A stretch of 64,000 nt of DNA, from NCBI RefSeq assembly GCF_004764705.1, contig NZ_SHLX01000004.1, forward strand, positions 62,001 to 126,000, given 5' to 3'. Below, piece after piece: positions 1 through 7,407 of this stretch (position 1 is its first letter; each line of letters opens with the position of its first letter). Origin of the DNA: Paenibacillus cymbidii. Its GTDB lineage: Bacteria > Bacillota > Bacilli > Paenibacillales > NBRC-103111. Below the pieces are notes generated by a model, which saw only the letters and a program-made list of their open reading frames with translations, was not told the origin of the DNA and did no database searches. The translations under genes and the position numbers were made by a program.

Positions 1-1
1 A

Positions 2-520
2 ACCGGGATGAGTGTGGCCAATGTTTCGCGCCATCTGCAGATTTTGCTGGACGCCAATCTGGTGAAATTCAGCAAGAAGGGAACTTATGTGATTTACACG
101 CTGGCCAGTCCCGAGATTGAAGGGTTTATCCATTCGTTGTGGCGCATCAGCGAAATGCAACTGGGCGACGTCTTGCGAATTAAAAACGATTTTATGAGCC
201 ATTGCGACGATTTGCAGTCGCTTTCGCTCGCCGAAGCCGTAACCCGAGTGGCGGACGGCAGCATTCTGCTGCTTGATGTTCGGCCTACCGACGAGTACGA
301 GGCGGGTCATATTCCGGGAGCGATCTCGGTACCGATGGAAGAGTTGAATCGTTTCATGCAGACGCTGCCCAAAGGCGCACAAATTGCCGCTTATTGCCGC
401 GGCCCTTATTGCGTGTTTGCGGCCGAGGCGGTGGCGATGCTGCAGCAAGCGGGATTTACCGCTTACCGGCTGGCGGAAGGGGTGTTTGAATGGCGGGAAC
501 AACAGGTCGGGAAAGGGTGA
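2..520 (+). CDS. ArsR-family regulator fused to a rhodanese domain (5' end outside window)
   Basis: The reading frame is open from the left edge, and the first visible residues (SVANVSRHLQIL) already lie in the recognition-helix part of a winged helix, so the start is outside the window. The wing follows, then a rhodanese domain from about nucleotide 200. It carries the substrate-site pattern DVRPTDEYEAGHIPGA and a YCRGPYC active-site loop, with the cysteine expected to carry sulfane sulfur. ArsR-rhodanese fusions are a known class of thiol or persulfide-responsive repressors. It ends 13 bases before the MFS gene, so it probably controls that exporter. The inducer is unknown. Confidence 0.85.
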   Translation, partial: TGMSVANVSRHLQILLDANLVKFSKKGTYVIYTLASPEIEGFIHSLWRISEMQLGDVLRIKNDFMSHCDDLQSLSLAEAVTRVADGSILLLDVRPTDEYEAGHIPGAISVPMEELNRFMQTLPKGAQIAAYCRGPYCVFAAEAVAMLQQAGFTAYRLAEGVFEWREQQVGKG

Positions 521-533
521 GGAGCGTTCGCTC

Positions 534-1874
534 ATGGAACAGCAAACGGTAGTACGGGGCAAACAGAGGAAATACTTGCCCGAGCCGCTTGGCGAGTACG
601 TAGCTTCTCCCGATAAGCAGCGCCAGTTATTCAAACGAACCATGAGGATTGTCATGGCTTCGCAAATGTTTGGCGGAGCAGGCCTGGCTGCGGGCATCAC
701 GGTAGGCGCGCTGCTCGCTCAGGATATGCTGGGAACGGACAGTTATGCCGGGGCGCCCGCCGCTTTGTTCACGTTGGGCTCTGCCGCCGCGGCGCTGCTG
801 GTCGGCCGCCTTTCCCAGCGGGTAGGTCGCCGGGGCGGACTGGCGGCAGGTTTTTTGGCTGGCGGGATTGGCGCCATCGGGGTCGTGTTGGCAGCGATCC
901 TGAACAGTCTGCCGCTGCTGTTTATTTCGTTATTCATCTACGGCGCAGGGACGGCGACAAATTTGCAGACGCGGTACGCCGGAACGGACCTGGCCCCATC
1001 CACACAACGGGCAAAAGCGATCAGCGCCGCCATGGTGTTTACGACGTTTGGCGCCGTGGCCGGTCCGAATCTGGTCAATGTCACAGGATCGGTTGCGACT
1101 TCCCTTGGCGCTCCCGCGTTATCCGGGCCATTCATGCTGGCGGCTGTTGCTTATATTTTGGCCGGACTGGTGCTTCTCGTGTTTCTCCGTCCCGATCCGC
1201 TTGTCGTCGCCAAAGCGATTGCAGACGCAGCGCGTTCCGGTCAGGGGGGATTGAAAGAGACGGAAGCGTCGGCTGCCGAGCTGCGAGTGAATAAACAAGG
1301 GTTGGTTGTTGGGGCCGCCGTGATGGTGTTGACGCAAATCGTGATGGTTGCCATTATGACCATGACACCGGTGCATATGAAGCACCACGGGCATGGGCTG
1401 GGGAATGTAGGCATCGTAATCGGCATTCATGTGGCGGCCATGTATTTGCCTTCTCTCATTACCGGCGTGCTTGTCGATAAATACGGGCGGACGTTGATGT
1501 CCTATGCCGCCGGAGTCACGTTGCTCCTGGCCGGATTGTTGGCCGCTTTGGCGCCCGGGGATTCGCTGGTTCTTCTCGTGCTGGCGCTTGCGCTGCTCGG
1601 TCTGGGCTGGAACTTTGGCCTCATCAGCGGGACAACGGCGATTGTCGATGCGACTCCTCCGCAAATCCGGGCCAAAACGCAAGGAACGATGGACGTGCTG
1701 ATTGCGTTGGCCGGCGCTTCGGGAGGGGCGGTATCCGGGATTGTGGTGGCACAGTCCAGTTATTCTACGCTGTCGCTAGCGGGGGGATTTCTTTCTTTGC
1801 TGCTCATTCCGGTTGTCGTCTGGTCCCGAAACAAAAAAAGCATGATTTCCAATAAAATTTTTGGGGCATTGTAG
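534..1874 (+). CDS. MFS transporter (12-helix exporter)
   Basis: A 446-residue integral membrane protein with about twelve hydrophobic segments. The loop GRLSQRVGRRGG after the second helix fits MFS motif A, and a second loop, VDKYGRTLMS, follows a later helix, as expected for the duplicated MFS fold. The start at 534 is chosen because GAGGAG lies 10 bases upstream; the frame is open further upstream, but that part overlaps the regulator gene. It directly follows an ArsR-rhodanese regulator, so stress-induced efflux is a reasonable guess. The substrate cannot be read from the sequence. Confidence 0.85.
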   Translation: MEQQTVVRGKQRKYLPEPLGEYVASPDKQRQLFKRTMRIVMASQMFGGAGLAAGITVGALLAQDMLGTDSYAGAPAALFTLGSAAAALLVGRLSQRVGRRGGLAAGFLAGGIGAIGVVLAAILNSLPLLFISLFIYGAGTATNLQTRYAGTDLAPSTQRAKAISAAMVFTTFGAVAGPNLVNVTGSVATSLGAPALSGPFMLAAVAYILAGLVLLVFLRPDPLVVAKAIADAARSGQGGLKETEASAAELRVNKQGLVVGAAVMVLTQIVMVAIMTMTPVHMKHHGHGLGNVGIVIGIHVAAMYLPSLITGVLVDKYGRTLMSYAAGVTLLLAGLLAALAPGDSLVLLVLALALLGLGWNFGLISGTTAIVDATPPQIRAKTQGTMDVLIALAGASGGAVSGIVVAQSSYSTLSLAGGFLSLLLIPVVVWSRNKKSMISNKIFGAL

Positions 1875-1896
1875 AAATCGGCTGCGTGAAGACGAC
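1870..1896 (+). promoter_or_regulatory. Candidate ECF42-type promoter before the YCII gene
   Basis: TGTAGA at 1870-1875 and CGAC at 1893-1896 are separated by 17 bases and lie about 47 bases upstream of the YCII start. The motif reported for ECF42 sigma factors is TGTCGA at -35 and CG(A/T)C at -10, so this differs by one base at -35. It overlaps the stop codon of the MFS gene. The assignment is inferred from motif resemblance and from the ECF42 gene two positions downstream. Confidence 0.4.
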
Positions 1897-1942
1897 ATCA
1901 TCATGAAACCAAAATCATGTTGCTCACGGAAGGAGCAAGAGA

Positions 1943-2287
1943 ATGAATTATGCGTTGATGTTTTATGAAAGCCAGGAGGACTTTGCGTCAAGGACGGATC
2001 CCAGCCGGCAACAAGCATACTTGGCAGGCTGGACGCACTATGTGCATGCTTTGCGGCAGGCGGGTATTGCGGTATTCGGCGCTGGCCTTCATGCGCCGGA
2101 GACAGCGGCCACGATGAAGCGCCGCGGCGGCGAGATGCTGGTTCAGGATGGACCGTTTCCCGAAACGAAGGAGCAGCTCGGCGGGATCTTCGTCATTGAC
2201 GTTCCGGACCTGGAAACCGCATTGGAATGGGCTGCCCGAGGGCCTGTCGATACGGTTGAGGTCAGACAAAACCTTCCCGGGCTGTAG
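1943..2287 (+). CDS. YCII-related (DGPF) domain protein
   Basis: A 114-residue protein with the YCII/DGPF fold. It begins NYALMFYESQEDF, has the family signature VQDGPF near residue 68, and continues with the GGIFVIDVPDLETALEWA strand-helix. An AAGGAG ribosome site precedes the ATG. Proteins of this family are almost always encoded beside ECF42 sigma factors, as here, with the sigma gene 13 bases downstream. Its biochemical role is not established; a link to sigma-factor control or to oxidation of a small molecule has been suggested for the family. Confidence 0.9.
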   Translation: MNYALMFYESQEDFASRTDPSRQQAYLAGWTHYVHALRQAGIAVFGAGLHAPETAATMKRRGGEMLVQDGPFPETKEQLGGIFVIDVPDLETALEWAARGPVDTVEVRQNLPGL

Positions 2288-2300
2288 CGGCCGCGATTCG

Positions 2301-3530
2301 ATGAACACTCATTCGATCGTGGAACAAACGGCGCGCGACGCTTATGGCCGATTGATTTCCTACTTGGCTGTCCATTGGCGGGACCTGCAGGCGGTTGAGG
2401 ATGCCCTCGGCGATGCTTTTCTCGCCGCGCTGGAAACGTGGCCCGAAATTGGCGTTCCGGACCTGCCGGAAGCGTGGCTGCTCACCGCCGCTCGCAGAAG
2501 GCTTATCGATCGCGCCCGCCGCGCCAATGTTTCTGCCAATGCTCTGACGACGCTGTTTGCCATAGCCGAGGATACGCAGCGTCTTACTGCTTCAGGCGCT
2601 GCCTTTCCGGACGAACGGCTGAGGATGATGCTGCTATGCACCCTTCCGGCCATCGATCCCGCGATGCGTACGCCGCTTATGCTGCAAACGGTGCTTGGCA
2701 TCGATGCGGCGCGAATCGCTTCTGCCTTCGTCGTCAAGCCTTCCACCATGGGCCAGCGGCTGACCCGGGTCAAAGCCAAAATTCGCGCCGAAAGGCTCAC
2801 GTTTGAAATGCCGGACGAAGAGGAAGTCCCGGAACGTCTCGATTCCGTTCTGCAAGCCATTTATGCGGCTTACGGGACGGGATGGGAAGAGGAGGCCATG
2901 GCCGATTCGCCTCGGAGGAGGTTGGCGGGGGAAGCGATTTATCTGGGAAAACTGCTTCTCCAGTTCGCCCCAGGCGAGCCGGAGGTTTACGGTTTGATGG
3001 CGCTCATGCTGCACTGCGAGGCACGCCGCGAAGCGCGATATGATGCGGAGGGGAATTACATTCCCCTCTCTCATCAGGATGCCGCCAGGTGGGACCGAAC
3101 CTTGACGATGGAAGCGGAGCGTTGCCTGCTGGCCGCCTCGCAAGCGGGCCGAATCGGCAGCTTCCAACTCATGGCTGCGATTCAATCGGCGCATGCGCAG
3201 CGTTTATGGACGGGGCGCACCGAGTGGGCGGCCATTGCCGATCTGTATGAAGGGCTCGTAAGTTTGCGCCCTACCTGGGGCGCTTTGGTCGGCCAAGCTG
3301 CCGCGGTTGCGGAAGCTTATGGGGCGGGGCGCGGCCTTTCCTTGCTGGAAGCGATTCCGGCTGCGGAAGTGATGAACTACCAGCCTTACTGGGCGCTGGC
3401 CGGTCATTTGTACAAGCGGGTGGGGCGGGAAGAAGCCCGCTCCGCTTACAGTCGTGCGATTGGATTGTGCACGGATGCTTCGGTTCGCCGCTATTTAATC
3501 GGCCAGGCCGCCGAGATCGAAATGCGGTAA
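2301..3530 (+). CDS. RNA polymerase sigma factor, ECF42 family
   Basis: A 409-residue protein. Region sigma-2 lies in the first ~90 residues (AYGRLISYLAVHWRDLQAVEDALG, then LTAARRRLIDRARRA). Sigma-4 lies around residues 110-180 (IASAFVVKPSTMGQRLTRVKAKI). A long C-terminal helical-repeat domain (DUF6596 type, for example GLMALMLHCEARREAR) is the hallmark of ECF42 and is thought to replace an anti-sigma factor. The ATG at 2301 was chosen because the upstream extension overlaps the YCII gene. It is probably co-transcribed with that gene and may activate the promoter at 1870-1896. Confidence 0.9.
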   Translation: MNTHSIVEQTARDAYGRLISYLAVHWRDLQAVEDALGDAFLAALETWPEIGVPDLPEAWLLTAARRRLIDRARRANVSANALTTLFAIAEDTQRLTASGAAFPDERLRMMLLCTLPAIDPAMRTPLMLQTVLGIDAARIASAFVVKPSTMGQRLTRVKAKIRAERLTFEMPDEEEVPERLDSVLQAIYAAYGTGWEEEAMADSPRRRLAGEAIYLGKLLLQFAPGEPEVYGLMALMLHCEARREARYDAEGNYIPLSHQDAARWDRTLTMEAERCLLAASQAGRIGSFQLMAAIQSAHAQRLWTGRTEWAAIADLYEGLVSLRPTWGALVGQAAAVAEAYGAGRGLSLLEAIPAAEVMNYQPYWALAGHLYKRVGREEARSAYSRAIGLCTDASVRRYLIGQAAEIEMR

Positions 3531-3557
3531 GTGTACAGGGAACAGGAGACTAATCAA

Positions 3558-3584
3558 GTCCGCGGCGGTCGCGGGCTTTTTTTT
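3558..3584 (+). terminator. Rho-independent terminator after the ECF42 gene
   Basis: GTCCGCG (3558-3564) pairs with CGCGGGC (3570-3576) around a five-base loop and is followed by eight T. It lies 28 bases after the sigma-factor stop codon. Confidence 0.85.
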
Positions 3585-4050
3585 GACTTGGCGGAAAGGA
3601 TAACATCTGACAGTGGCGCGAAAGCAAATTTGTTTGGTTGGCGGCAGGGAGAATGCGATGCTTAGTGCATCGTGTCTGCTCGGTGATGGTTTAAACAGGG
3701 GCGAGGGGGCGGGAGCGGAGAGCGGGGGTTGGTATGGAGAAGCGGCAGCGTTCGCCTTTGTTTTCCGGATTCCCCCTTGGGCCGTTATCATTCGAAGAAT
3801 CCGGAAAACAAGAAGCGATAGGAATACTAACCCCCGCGCGCAGCGGGAGCCGGTTTCGCCGGATGCGGTGCTGCCCATTGTGTATGATTTTTCGAGTATA
3901 TGCGGATCTCTGCATACTTTCCCGAGGCTACACAGTCGTGCGATTATACATGCGGATCGGCAGTTTATCCATTCAAGGTCCGTGACGGGCATCCTATAAT
4001 GAAGGCACATCCGCATGATGATGGAATATGCCCGATTAGAGGAGATGCTT
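3585..4050. other. Gene-free stretch with inverted and direct repeats
   Basis: No convincing gene is seen between the terminator and the aminotransferase. The short open frames here have no family resemblance and overlap on both strands. The stretch holds the nested inverted repeat at 3722-3837, and ATGCGGATC occurs twice 50 bases apart (3900-3908 and 3950-3958). The second part is probably the aminotransferase promoter and leader; no convincing -35/-10 pair was picked out. Confidence 0.6.
3722..3837. repeat. Nested inverted repeat (potential cruciform or long hairpin)
   Basis: The inner arms TTGTTTTCCGGATTC (3758-3772) and its exact complement (3797-3811) are 15 bases, with a 24-base loop. 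The outer arms at 3722-3735 and 3824-3837 pair over 14 bases with one G-T wobble. The unequal spacers (22 and 12 bases) would form an internal loop. It is intergenic and not followed by a T run, so it is not a simple terminator. A decayed miniature element or a leader structure are possible readings. Confidence 0.7.
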
Positions 4051-5283
4051 ATGTCACAGCTGGCAATCAAAGGCGGTTCCGCGGCAGCCGAGCCGCTCAA
4101 GCAAGTGAAATGGCCGAAGCTGTATCCGGAGGACGAAGCCGCCGTCCTGCAGGCGCTGCGCCAGGGATACTGGGGCGGCATCGGCGACGAACAATCGCCG
4201 AACCGCAAATTTGAGCGCGCTTTCGCGGATTATCACGACGCCGCTTACGGCACGCTGGTCGCCAACGGCACCGTGTCGCTGGAACTGTCGCTCAAGACGG
4301 GCGGCGTCCGACCCGGCGACGAAGTGATCGTGCCCGCCATCACGTTTATCGCCAGCGCCAGCGCGATCGTGTGCGTCGGCGCGGTGCCGGTGTTCGTCGA
4401 CGTCGACCCGGACACGTGCCAAATCAGCGCCGCCGCGATCGAAGCGGCCATTTCGCCGAAGACGCGGGCGATTATCGCCGTTCATTTCGGCGGGTACATG
4501 GCCGATATGGATGCGATCGTGGCTGTCGCGAACAAGCACGGCCTGTTCGTGATCGAAGATTGCGCCCATGCGCAGGGAGCTTCGTGGCGCGGCCGCAGAG
4601 CAGGCTCATGGGGCGAGTTTGGCAGCTTCTCTTTCCAGGAAAGCAAGGCGCTGTCGGGCGGCGAAGGCGGCATCGTCCTGACGAACGATGCCCAGCTTCA
4701 CGAAAAAGCGCAGCTGATCCGCAACATCGGCCGCCATACGGGGCAACGCGCGTACAACCACTATGTGCCGGCGACGAACTGGCGGCTCGGCGGCCTGCAG
4801 GCCGCGTTGCTGCTGTCGCAGTTCGGCAAGCTGCCGGACCAAGCCGAGCAGCGGCACCGCAACGCGCTCCTGCTGGCCGAAGGCGTGAACCGCGTCGAAG
4901 GGCTGCGCAGCTTGCCGGTCGACGAACGGCTGACGCAGTGGGGCTGCTACTTCTTCGTGATCGCGTTCGATGCGGCGGCGTTCGGCTGCTCGCGCGACGC
5001 GTTCGTGCAAGCGCTGCGCGCCGAAGGCGTCGTCTGGACGACGACGGGATACAACCGCCCGCTGTATTATGAAGCGGCTTTCTCTGAAGAAGCGATGCGC
5101 CCGCTGCTGCACGAAAGCGTGCCGCTGCCCGACTACGGGCAGATGCGGCTGCCGAACGCCGAACGATGGGCGACAAGTATGGTGACGATCCTGCATTACT
5201 ACTTGCTCGGCGATCGTTCCGGCGTCGACTATATACTTGAAGCGATTCATAAAGTCAAACAGCACGTGGACGAATTAAAATAA
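4051..5283 (+). CDS. DegT/DnrJ/EryC1/StrS family PLP-dependent aminotransferase
   Basis: A 410-residue fold-type I aminotransferase of the sugar/aminocyclitol class. The PLP lysine is K199 in FGSFSFQESKALSGGEGG. VIEDCAHAQGA (about 166-176) supplies the aspartate that contacts the pyridine nitrogen, and VPAITFIASASAI is the conserved N-terminal strand. The start at 4051 is preferred over the in-frame ATG at 4015 because AGAGGAG (4038-4044) sits 6 bases before it. Family members transaminate keto sugars, ketocyclitols or AHBA precursors. Its neighbours are an AraC regulator, a PhyH oxygenase and a ceramidase-like hydrolase, none of which fixes the substrate. Confidence 0.9.
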   Translation: MSQLAIKGGSAAAEPLKQVKWPKLYPEDEAAVLQALRQGYWGGIGDEQSPNRKFERAFADYHDAAYGTLVANGTVSLELSLKTGGVRPGDEVIVPAITFIASASAIVCVGAVPVFVDVDPDTCQISAAAIEAAISPKTRAIIAVHFGGYMADMDAIVAVANKHGLFVIEDCAHAQGASWRGRRAGSWGEFGSFSFQESKALSGGEGGIVLTNDAQLHEKAQLIRNIGRHTGQRAYNHYVPATNWRLGGLQAALLLSQFGKLPDQAEQRHRNALLLAEGVNRVEGLRSLPVDERLTQWGCYFFVIAFDAAAFGCSRDAFVQALRAEGVVWTTTGYNRPLYYEAAFSEEAMRPLLHESVPLPDYGQMRLPNAERWATSMVTILHYYLLGDRSGVDYILEAIHKVKQHVDELK

Positions 5284-5288
5284 GCGCA

Positions 5289-5332
5289 ACAGACCGGCTC
5301 GTCTCCGCCAAAGAGGAGAAGGGCCGGTCTGT
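5289..5332 (+). terminator. Stem-loop after the aminotransferase gene
   Basis: ACAGACCGGC (5289-5298) pairs exactly with GCCGGTCTGT (5323-5332), and the loop contains a further CTCC/GGAG pairing. Only a short CCTTT follows, so termination may be weak. Confidence 0.65.
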
Positions 5333-5468
5333 CCTTTGCGGCGGGCCGGCCGGAAATGACGGTTGTTGCGCCAGTGGCAACAGCATTACAATAGATTTGC
5401 CGGCTTGCCTTGCAATTGCCGGCAAACCACTTTCCTTGCGGCGATGAATCGCCGCGAAACGAGGCCCG

Positions 5469-6410
5469 ATGAAAATCGTCGATCCATCCAGCCAAACGAA
5501 CGACATAAGCGTCACCGTTGCGCTGCGGCAAGCTATCGAGCAGGTTACCGGCCGCTACGGCGAAGCCTGGATCGCTTCCGATCCGGCGCGGAATACGCTG
5601 CCTCCGGCAGACGAAGCGGCCGCAAGCGGCACATTCGAACCGATTCACGAGCCGCACCGGCATCCGTTTCTCGAGCTGTGCGTTTGCCTCGAAGGGCGCT
5701 GCACGATCCAGTACGAAGACCGGCTGCTCCCGCTCGGCCACGGCGACGTCATCTTGCTTCCGCCTGAAGTCGTCCACTGCGAAATGCCGGAAGCGACCCG
5801 GCCCTACAAGGCGCTTTGGCTGGCCGCCGACTTCAAGCGCACCGTTACGCACGTGTTGTTCAAGGACGGCGGGCAAGATGCGCTGCTGCTGGAAGGCAGC
5901 CAGTTCGAATGCGACTATACTACCAACCATATCCTGCATCATGTGCAGCTGGAGGCCAAGGGAGGAGCGCGACACCGGCTCGCCTTCGTCAAAACGTACG
6001 TGCTTCAGCTGCTGCTCCATACGCTGCGGCGTCTGGAGGAAAACGAAGGGGAACAGCGTCCCGTCCACGGCGACTGGAAAGACACGATTGTGCGCGAAGT
6101 GGGCGAATACGTCGCCAACCATTACGGCCGGAACATCCGCATGGCGGAATTGTCCCACCAGTTGTGCGTCAGCGGCAATCACTTGAACGCGATTTTCAAA
6201 GCGGCGACGGGCCGGACCATTATGCGCTATATCGAGGAATTCAAGCTCGACAAGGCGCGGCAATGGCTCGCGGAAAGCGGCGACAGCATCCAGACGATCG
6301 CCTCCCGGCTCGGCTACTACGATCAATACCATTTCAGCAAAACGTTCAAAAAGGAAGTCGGCTGCTCCCCCACGCAATACCGGCAAAACGCGGCGGGCCA
6401 CACGCGCTGA
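5469..6410 (+). CDS. AraC-family transcriptional regulator (cupin-type sensor)
   Basis: A 313-residue regulator. The N-terminal half has an AraC arm/cupin pattern (HRHPFLELCVCLEGRCTIQY, then LGHGDVILLPPEVVHCEMP). The last ~100 residues form the double helix-turn-helix, with MAELSHQLCVSGNHLNAIFK and IQTIASRLGYYDQYHFSKTF. The cupin half suggests direct binding of a small ligand such as a sugar. It sits between the aminotransferase and the oxygenase/hydrolase pair, all on the same strand, and the dyad at 6425-6447 just downstream is a plausible binding site. The ribosome site is weak (ACGAGG). Confidence 0.9.
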   Translation: MKIVDPSSQTNDISVTVALRQAIEQVTGRYGEAWIASDPARNTLPPADEAAASGTFEPIHEPHRHPFLELCVCLEGRCTIQYEDRLLPLGHGDVILLPPEVVHCEMPEATRPYKALWLAADFKRTVTHVLFKDGGQDALLLEGSQFECDYTTNHILHHVQLEAKGGARHRLAFVKTYVLQLLLHTLRRLEENEGEQRPVHGDWKDTIVREVGEYVANHYGRNIRMAELSHQLCVSGNHLNAIFKAATGRTIMRYIEEFKLDKARQWLAESGDSIQTIASRLGYYDQYHFSKTFKKEVGCSPTQYRQNAAGHTR

Positions 6411-6424
6411 ACGCCGGTCAATTT

Positions 6425-6478
6425 TACATCCGAATCGCCGGATTGTACATGTTGCGTTCCGCCGTCTCTCTATATAAT
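6425..6478 (+). promoter_or_regulatory. Promoter and upstream dyad for the PhyH/ceramidase-like pair
   Basis: TATAAT at 6473-6478 is preceded by TTGCGT at 6452-6457 with a short 15-base spacer, which suggests activator dependence. Immediately upstream lies an imperfect inverted repeat, TACATCCG (6425-6432) against CGGATTGTA (6439-6447). A dyad abutting the -35 is where an activator such as the preceding AraC protein would bind. The regulatory link is inference. Confidence 0.55.
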
Positions 6479-6510
6479 GGGAGCAACATCATCTGGAGGA
6501 GGAACGGCAT

Positions 6511-7335
6511 ATGGCCGCCGAACGGGAGCGGGAATATTTGACCGAAGCGCAAGTCGAACAGTTTCATCGCGAAGGCTTCATTCTTGTCAAAGGACTGCTG
6601 AATGAAGACGAAGTGGAGGAAGTCAAGCTTCACTTTCAGGATCTGCTGGCCCGAGGGCCGGTGAAAGGGGTGTTCGACATCCCGGCAAAAGATCGCATCG
6701 AACAAGATCCGCTGCTGCAATATCCGCGTATGCTCGGCCCGGAGCGGATCAGCGAAGTGGCGATGAAATATTCGATCCATCCGTCGATCATGCGCGCCAA
6801 TGCCGATCTGTTCGGCGAGGAGCCGCTTTCCTGCGGCAGCATGTATTACTTCAAGCCTCCCGGAGCGCGCGGGCAGGCGCTGCATCAGGACAACTACTAC
6901 CTGCGCAACGAGCCGGGAACGTGCATCGGCTGCTGGATCGCCATCGATCCGGCCGACGAGGAAAACGGCGGTCTGGTTGTCGTGCCGAACACGGGGGATC
7001 TGGAGATCCAGTGCCCCGACAAGGCGGACACGAAGCAGTATGCGTATTCGGACGAAGTGTCGGTGCCTGCCGGGCTGGCGCCGATTCCGATGATCATGGA
7101 TCCCGGCGATGCGCTGTTCTTCAACGGCAACCTTATTCACGGGTCGTACATGAATCGTTCGAAGGATCGTTTCCGGCGCTCGTTGATCGTGCATTCGATT
7201 GCCATGTCGTCGGAACGTATCGGCTATCACATCGCAAACTTGCTGTATGATCGGCATGGAAGCGTATTTACGCGGGAAAGCAACCAGAACGCCGGTCCGT
7301 GCGGTACGCCATTGCCGGGCGCGGTTGCGCCTTAG
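6511..7335 (+). CDS. Phytanoyl-CoA dioxygenase (PhyH) family Fe(II)/2-oxoglutarate oxygenase
   Basis: A 274-residue non-heme iron oxygenase. The metal triad is visible as H125-x-D127 in ALHQDNYYL and the distal H210 in GNLIHGSYMNRS; RFRRS about ten residues later gives the 2-oxoglutarate-binding arginine. IDPADEENGGLVVVPNTG is a typical PhyH strand. GGAGGAGG stands 8 bases before the ATG. It is cytoplasmic and probably hydroxylates a small metabolite made or degraded by this locus. It leads a likely operon with the ceramidase-like gene, 72 bases downstream. Confidence 0.9.
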   Translation: MAAEREREYLTEAQVEQFHREGFILVKGLLNEDEVEEVKLHFQDLLARGPVKGVFDIPAKDRIEQDPLLQYPRMLGPERISEVAMKYSIHPSIMRANADLFGEEPLSCGSMYYFKPPGARGQALHQDNYYLRNEPGTCIGCWIAIDPADEENGGLVVVPNTGDLEIQCPDKADTKQYAYSDEVSVPAGLAPIPMIMDPGDALFFNGNLIHGSYMNRSKDRFRRSLIVHSIAMSSERIGYHIANLLYDRHGSVFTRESNQNAGPCGTPLPGAVAP

Positions 7336-7407
7336 GCACAATTTTGGGAAATTATGCGTTTGGGTACGAACAAAATGGACACGAATTGCATCTGGAGGGA
7401 TTGCTGC

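Noticed and set aside
3613-3999. 128-residue open frame between the ECF42 gene and the aminotransferase
   Set aside because: No ribosome site, no family resemblance, and it runs through the nested inverted repeat; treated as non-coding.
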